A DNA stretch of 44,276 bases from Exiguobacterium sp. s193. Lineage in GTDB: Bacteria; Bacillota; Bacilli; Exiguobacteriales; Exiguobacteriaceae. A model generated the notes under the pieces. That model saw only the letters and a list, made by a program, of their open reading frames with translations. It had not been told where the DNA came from and made no database searches. The DNA lies in NCBI RefSeq assembly GCF_018618755.1, contig NZ_JACSMR010000017.1:1-44276 (forward strand), written 5' to 3'. The position numbers were made by a program, and so were the translations under genes. Each line of letters opens with the position of its first letter. Position 1 is the first letter of the stretch. Below, one piece after another: positions 41,288 through 44,276 of this stretch.

Positions 41288-42844
41288 ATGGAAAATAATC
41301 GAAAAAGTAAGATCACGAACGTGTTTATTGTATCAGTCATTTTCTGTGTGCTCTTTACCATATGGGGAATCTTACCTGAGTCACTCATTGGTGCCGCAAA
41401 CCTCGGTAATGTGACAGGAAAAGCTCAAGAATTTATTACAAACGGCTTCGGCTGGCTCTACCTGCTTGGTATGAGTGCCTTTTTATTAATTGCCATCTTC
41501 CTTATCTTCTCGCGCTTCGGTTCAATCCGACTCGGGAAAGACTCTGATCGTCCAGAGTATGGTTTGATTTCTTGGTTCGCAATGCTCTTTAGCGCCGGTA
41601 TGGGAATCGGGCTTGTCTTCTGGGGTGTTTCTGAACCGTTGACCCATTTCCACACACCACCGGTCGCGACAAACGACCCAACTGAAGCAGCACGTCTTGC
41701 GATGCGCTATTCATTCTTCCACTGGGGACTTCATCCGTGGGCACTGTACGCCATCGTCGCATTAGCAATCGCTTACTCGACATTCCGTAAAGGACGTCCT
41801 GCAACAATCGGTGATACTGTCGCTTCACTCATGAAACCGAAATACGAAGCTGCCGGTAAAGGAACGGTCGAAGTACTTGCGATCGTCGCGACAGCATTTG
41901 GTGTTGCGACTTCACTTGGACTCGGCGCCCAGCAAATCTCGGGTGGCTTACATTTCCTAGTCGGTAACATTCCGAACTCGTTCATGACCCAATTGATCAT
42001 CATCTTAGTCGTTTCTGTTCTTTATATGATCAGTGCTGCATCTGGTCTTGATAAAGGGATCGTTCGTCTCAGTAATGCGAATCTTGTTCTCGCAGCACTC
42101 TTGATGATCGGTGTCCTGTTCCTCGGACCATTCAGTTTCATCATGGATTTATTCGTCCAAACAACTGGTGCATATCTGCAAAACTTACCAATCATGAGTT
42201 TCCGTGCTTCAGCCTTTAATCCAGACGAACGGACTTGGATTAACGGCTGGACGATCTTCTACTGGGCTTGGTGGATTTCATGGTCACCATTCGTCGGGAC
42301 ATTTATCGCGCGTGTCTCTAAAGGACGGACGATTCGTGAGTTCGTACTTGGCATCATGCTTGTTCCAACGATTTTCGGACTCCTTTGGTTCTCTGTTTTC
42401 GGTGGATCAGCAATCTGGAACGAACTCTTCAATAGCGTCAACTTAATCGACACGGTCAACGATAAAGGTGTCGAAACAGGAATGTTCGCCTTGTTCGAAA
42501 CATTTGGTACACTCGGGACGATTCTCAGTATCGTCGGTGTCTTCTTGATCACGACATTCTTCATCACGTCAGCTGACTCAGCAACCTATGTCCTCGGCAT
42601 GCTTTCTTCAGGCGGTAGCTTGATGCCAAGCCTCCGTATCAAATTGACATGGGGAGTCATTCAGTCTTCCATCGCAGCAGTCCTTCTGTATGCGGGTGGA
42701 CTCAGTGCCCTCCAGGCAGCCGCGATTTTAGCCGCCTTCCCGTTCGTCTTCGTCGTCGGGATGATGGTCATCGCCTTGTTCATTGATTTGTCCAAGGAAC
42801 CGGATGTTAAAAAAGAAACAGAAGATATTCAAAAAGAAGCGTAA
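41288..42844 (+). CDS. opuD: BCCT-family glycine betaine transporter (OpuD-like)
   Basis: A 518-residue, 12-helix transporter of the betaine/carnitine/choline family. Signatures: SAGMGIGLVFWGVSEPLTHF with the aromatic-lined Na+/substrate helix, and WTIFYWAWWISWSPFVGTFIA, which holds the tryptophan box that binds quaternary amines. It takes up compatible solutes under osmotic stress. The ATG 41288 follows GAAGGTG; the upstream extension has no site and lies in the leader. Confidence 0.9.
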   Translation: MENNRKSKITNVFIVSVIFCVLFTIWGILPESLIGAANLGNVTGKAQEFITNGFGWLYLLGMSAFLLIAIFLIFSRFGSIRLGKDSDRPEYGLISWFAMLFSAGMGIGLVFWGVSEPLTHFHTPPVATNDPTEAARLAMRYSFFHWGLHPWALYAIVALAIAYSTFRKGRPATIGDTVASLMKPKYEAAGKGTVEVLAIVATAFGVATSLGLGAQQISGGLHFLVGNIPNSFMTQLIIILVVSVLYMISAASGLDKGIVRLSNANLVLAALLMIGVLFLGPFSFIMDLFVQTTGAYLQNLPIMSFRASAFNPDERTWINGWTIFYWAWWISWSPFVGTFIARVSKGRTIREFVLGIMLVPTIFGLLWFSVFGGSAIWNELFNSVNLIDTVNDKGVETGMFALFETFGTLGTILSIVGVFLITTFFITSADSATYVLGMLSSGGSLMPSLRIKLTWGVIQSSIAAVLLYAGGLSALQAAAILAAFPFVFVVGMMVIALFIDLSKEPDVKKETEDIQKEA

Positions 42845-42851
42845 TTTTTCA

Positions 42852-42892
42852 AGACACCCCGTTCCGCGATGCGGTACGGGGTGTCTTTTGCT
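42852..42892 (+). terminator. Intrinsic terminator
   Basis: AAGACACCCCGT pairs with ACGGGGTGTCTT followed by a T run. Confidence 0.85.
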
Positions 42893-42922
42893 ATGCTTAG
42901 GTCAGAGAGAGGGGTTGAGCGC

Positions 42923-43768
42923 TTGCACGTCAAAAAACGCTGGTTCGTTTCATTAGGCATCATTGTATTAGGAGGCTGGTTCCTCTACCAAGAAAATAAC
43001 ACGATTGAAACGACTTCGCTTACCATTACATCAAAACAACTCCCTGCTGCTTTTGACGGCTACAAAATCGTTCAAGTTGCGGATCTTCACGGAAAGTCCT
43101 TTGACTCGAAACAACAAAAACTCATCCGTCAAATCAATCAAGCAGAACCGGATCTCATTGTCATGACGGGCGACTTGATCGACTCACGCCGAAACGGAGA
43201 GGACGCTGCACTGATCCTCATGAAGCAGTTGACTGCGAAGTATCCTGTCTATTTCGTGACAGGAAATCATGAAGTCCGGCGAAATCTGACACTCTTACCG
43301 AAGCTTGAAGAAATCGGTGTGCAGATTCTCCGGAACACGGCAGTCCCGATCACCTATCAAGGAGCGGATATCACACTCCTTGGAATCGACGACCCGACGA
43401 CGACACGTTGGAGCGAAGGACTGCAAGAGCCGGACGGGATCCGTAAAAGTCTCGATACTGCCGAAAAAAACACTGATCCGTCGGCATTCAAGCTCTTACT
43501 CGCCCATCGCCCGGAGTACTTATCGTTGTATGCTGAGCGAAAGGTCGACCTCGTCCTATCCGGTCATGCCCATGGCGGACAGATTCGTCTTCCTTTCACA
43601 GATGGCTTGTATGCACCCGGACAAGGTTTTTTCCCGAAACGAACAGCCGGACGATACAAAATTGATCCGACACAGCTGGTTGTCAGCCGTGGCCTCGGGA
43701 ACAGTCTCTTCCCATTCCGGTTGTTCAATCGCCCGGAGATCGTTGTCGTCACATTAAAATCAAATTGA
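42923..43768 (+). CDS. Membrane-anchored metallophosphoesterase (YkuE/YaeI-like)
   Basis: A 281-residue calcineurin-like phosphoesterase with an N-terminal anchor (WFVSLGIIVLGGWFLY). Metal motifs in order: VQVADLHG, VMTGDLIDS, VTGNHEV and LSGHAHGGQ. The family includes YkuE and lipid-A-precursor-type pyrophosphatases acting at the membrane. I prefer TTG 42923, with GAGAGGGG 8 nt upstream, over an earlier ATG inside the terminator flank. Its TGA stop coincides with the likely right end of the IS605-type element. Confidence 0.82.
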   Translation: MHVKKRWFVSLGIIVLGGWFLYQENNTIETTSLTITSKQLPAAFDGYKIVQVADLHGKSFDSKQQKLIRQINQAEPDLIVMTGDLIDSRRNGEDAALILMKQLTAKYPVYFVTGNHEVRRNLTLLPKLEEIGVQILRNTAVPITYQGADITLLGIDDPTTTRWSEGLQEPDGIRKSLDTAEKNTDPSAFKLLLAHRPEYLSLYAERKVDLVLSGHAHGGQIRLPFTDGLYAPGQGFFPKRTAGRYKIDPTQLVVSRGLGNSLFPFRLFNRPEIVVVTLKSN

Positions 43769-43839
43769 ACTACCTCCACCTACGCTTCGTTTAGAGGTGG
43801 AGGATTCCTGTGTTATCCGACCTAACGGTCGAAAATTGA
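43765..43839 (-). mobile_element. Likely right end of an IS200/IS605-type element
   Basis: Downstream of tnpB on the minus strand, CCTCCACCT and AGGTGGAGG (43773-43781, 43795-43803) form a hairpin, followed by TTCAA at 43769-43765. Subterminal hairpins and a short TCAA-like cleavage site mark right ends of this family. The region plus the tnpB 3' end would also encode the omegaRNA. The exact end is inferred. Confidence 0.5.
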
Positions 43840-44276
43840 TCAGGCTAACCCCGTCGTCCCGACGGTTGAAGAAGCTAAGAGGCGTTCAGCTTCTTGTTTG
43901 AGGTTCAGTCCTGCGTTCACATCCCGGTCGTGGTGGATGCCGCAACTCGGGCATGTCCATTCGCGCAAATCAAGATGTTTCACGTCTTTGTGTTGATGTC
44001 CGCAACTGGAGCACAGTTGACTAGAGGCGAAGGTCTTGCCGACCTTCACGACGGTCTTCCCGTACCATGCCGCCTTGTATCCGAGCATGCGGAAGAACTC
44101 CGACCAACTGACCTCGGAGATGGACTTGCTCAACTTGCGATTCTTCTGTATGTTCTTCACTTGCAAGGTCTCGATGCCGATGACGTCGTGGTTTTTGACG
44201 ATCTCGGTCGATACCTTGTGCAGGAAATCGGTTCGCTTGTTCGCGATCTTCTCGTGGATGCGGGCGACCTTCCGCT
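43840..44276 (-). CDS. tnpB: RNA-guided nuclease TnpB (IS605 OrfB), N-terminal part beyond window
   Basis: The C-terminal 145 residues of TnpB; the frame is open to the window edge. It shows the helical [18 protein letters not shown], the RuvC-II motif [11 protein letters not shown] with the catalytic Glu, the zinc ribbon CSSCGHQH...[11 protein letters not shown] with two CxxC pairs, and the RuvC-III Asp in [10 protein letters not shown]. These catalytic residues look intact in the visible part. The TTG at 44166 is internal, not a start. No tnpA is visible in the window. Confidence 0.9.
   Translation of the reverse strand, partial: RKVARIHEKIANKRTDFLHKVSTEIVKNHDVIGIETLQVKNIQKNRKLSKSISEVSWSEFFRMLGYKAAWYGKTVVKVGKTFASSQLCSSCGHQHKDVKHLDLREWTCPSCGIHHDRDVNAGLNLKQEAERLLASSTVGTTGLA

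Overview
The window looks like chromosome of a low-to-mid GC Bacilli, most likely Exiguobacterium. The reasons are strong AGGAGG ribosome sites, a bacilliredoxin (BrxC/YtxJ), a DUF24/HxlR regulator beside catE, a perfect Bacillus-type FadR box before fadF, and csoR-copA-copZ and speE-speB orders. The genus call is inference; no rRNA, tRNA, CRISPR or prophage was seen.

Layout. 1-2.8 kb: 3' part of a sortase-anchored repeat protein, a DedA protein, a gene-poor stretch with a possible relic, and a NIPSNAP-Nudix fusion. 2.8-7.0 kb: CPBP protease divergent from an Rgg-like regulator, a small membrane peptide, catE divergent from a thiol-type HxlR regulator, a nucleotidyltransferase. 7.5-15.6 kb: DUF4352 protein, quinone-oxidoreductase-like enzyme, a chemoreceptor with a sigma-D-like promoter, paired fluC/crcB genes, DegV, GalM and a LytS-like kinase lacking the usual phospho-His. 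16.2-20.3 kb: CNNM/CorC protein with a MerR regulator, and fadF. 20.4-26.1 kb: small membrane protein, MDR dehydrogenase with an APC permease, ywiB pair, GH13 glucosidase with promoter and operator. 26.4-29.9 kb: succinate-semialdehyde dehydrogenase, a ThDP enzyme and BrxC in a tight operon. 30-34.4 kb: DHA2 exporter and the copper operon. 34.4-38.1 kb: HemAT-like oxygen sensor, class F sortase with its DUF4397 substrate. 38.3-44.3 kb: polyamine genes, nitroreductase, BCCT transporter, metallophosphoesterase, and a TnpB gene cut by the window end.

The most unusual signal is a family of non-coding elements at 7087-7475, 15763-16206 and 36210-36668, plus a one-ended remnant at 9236-9294. Each full copy is 320-386 bp, has TGTAGACAA/TTGTCTACA-type inverted ends and a conserved nested inverted-repeat core. 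Each is bracketed on both sides by a terminator-like hairpin whose sequence is shared within a copy but differs completely between copies. This suggests a small non-autonomous element that enters or captures intrinsic terminators and duplicates them. The second main idea is that the 26.4-29.9 kb operon could be a 2-oxoglutarate decarboxylase/SSADH bypass of the TCA cycle like that of cyanobacteria.
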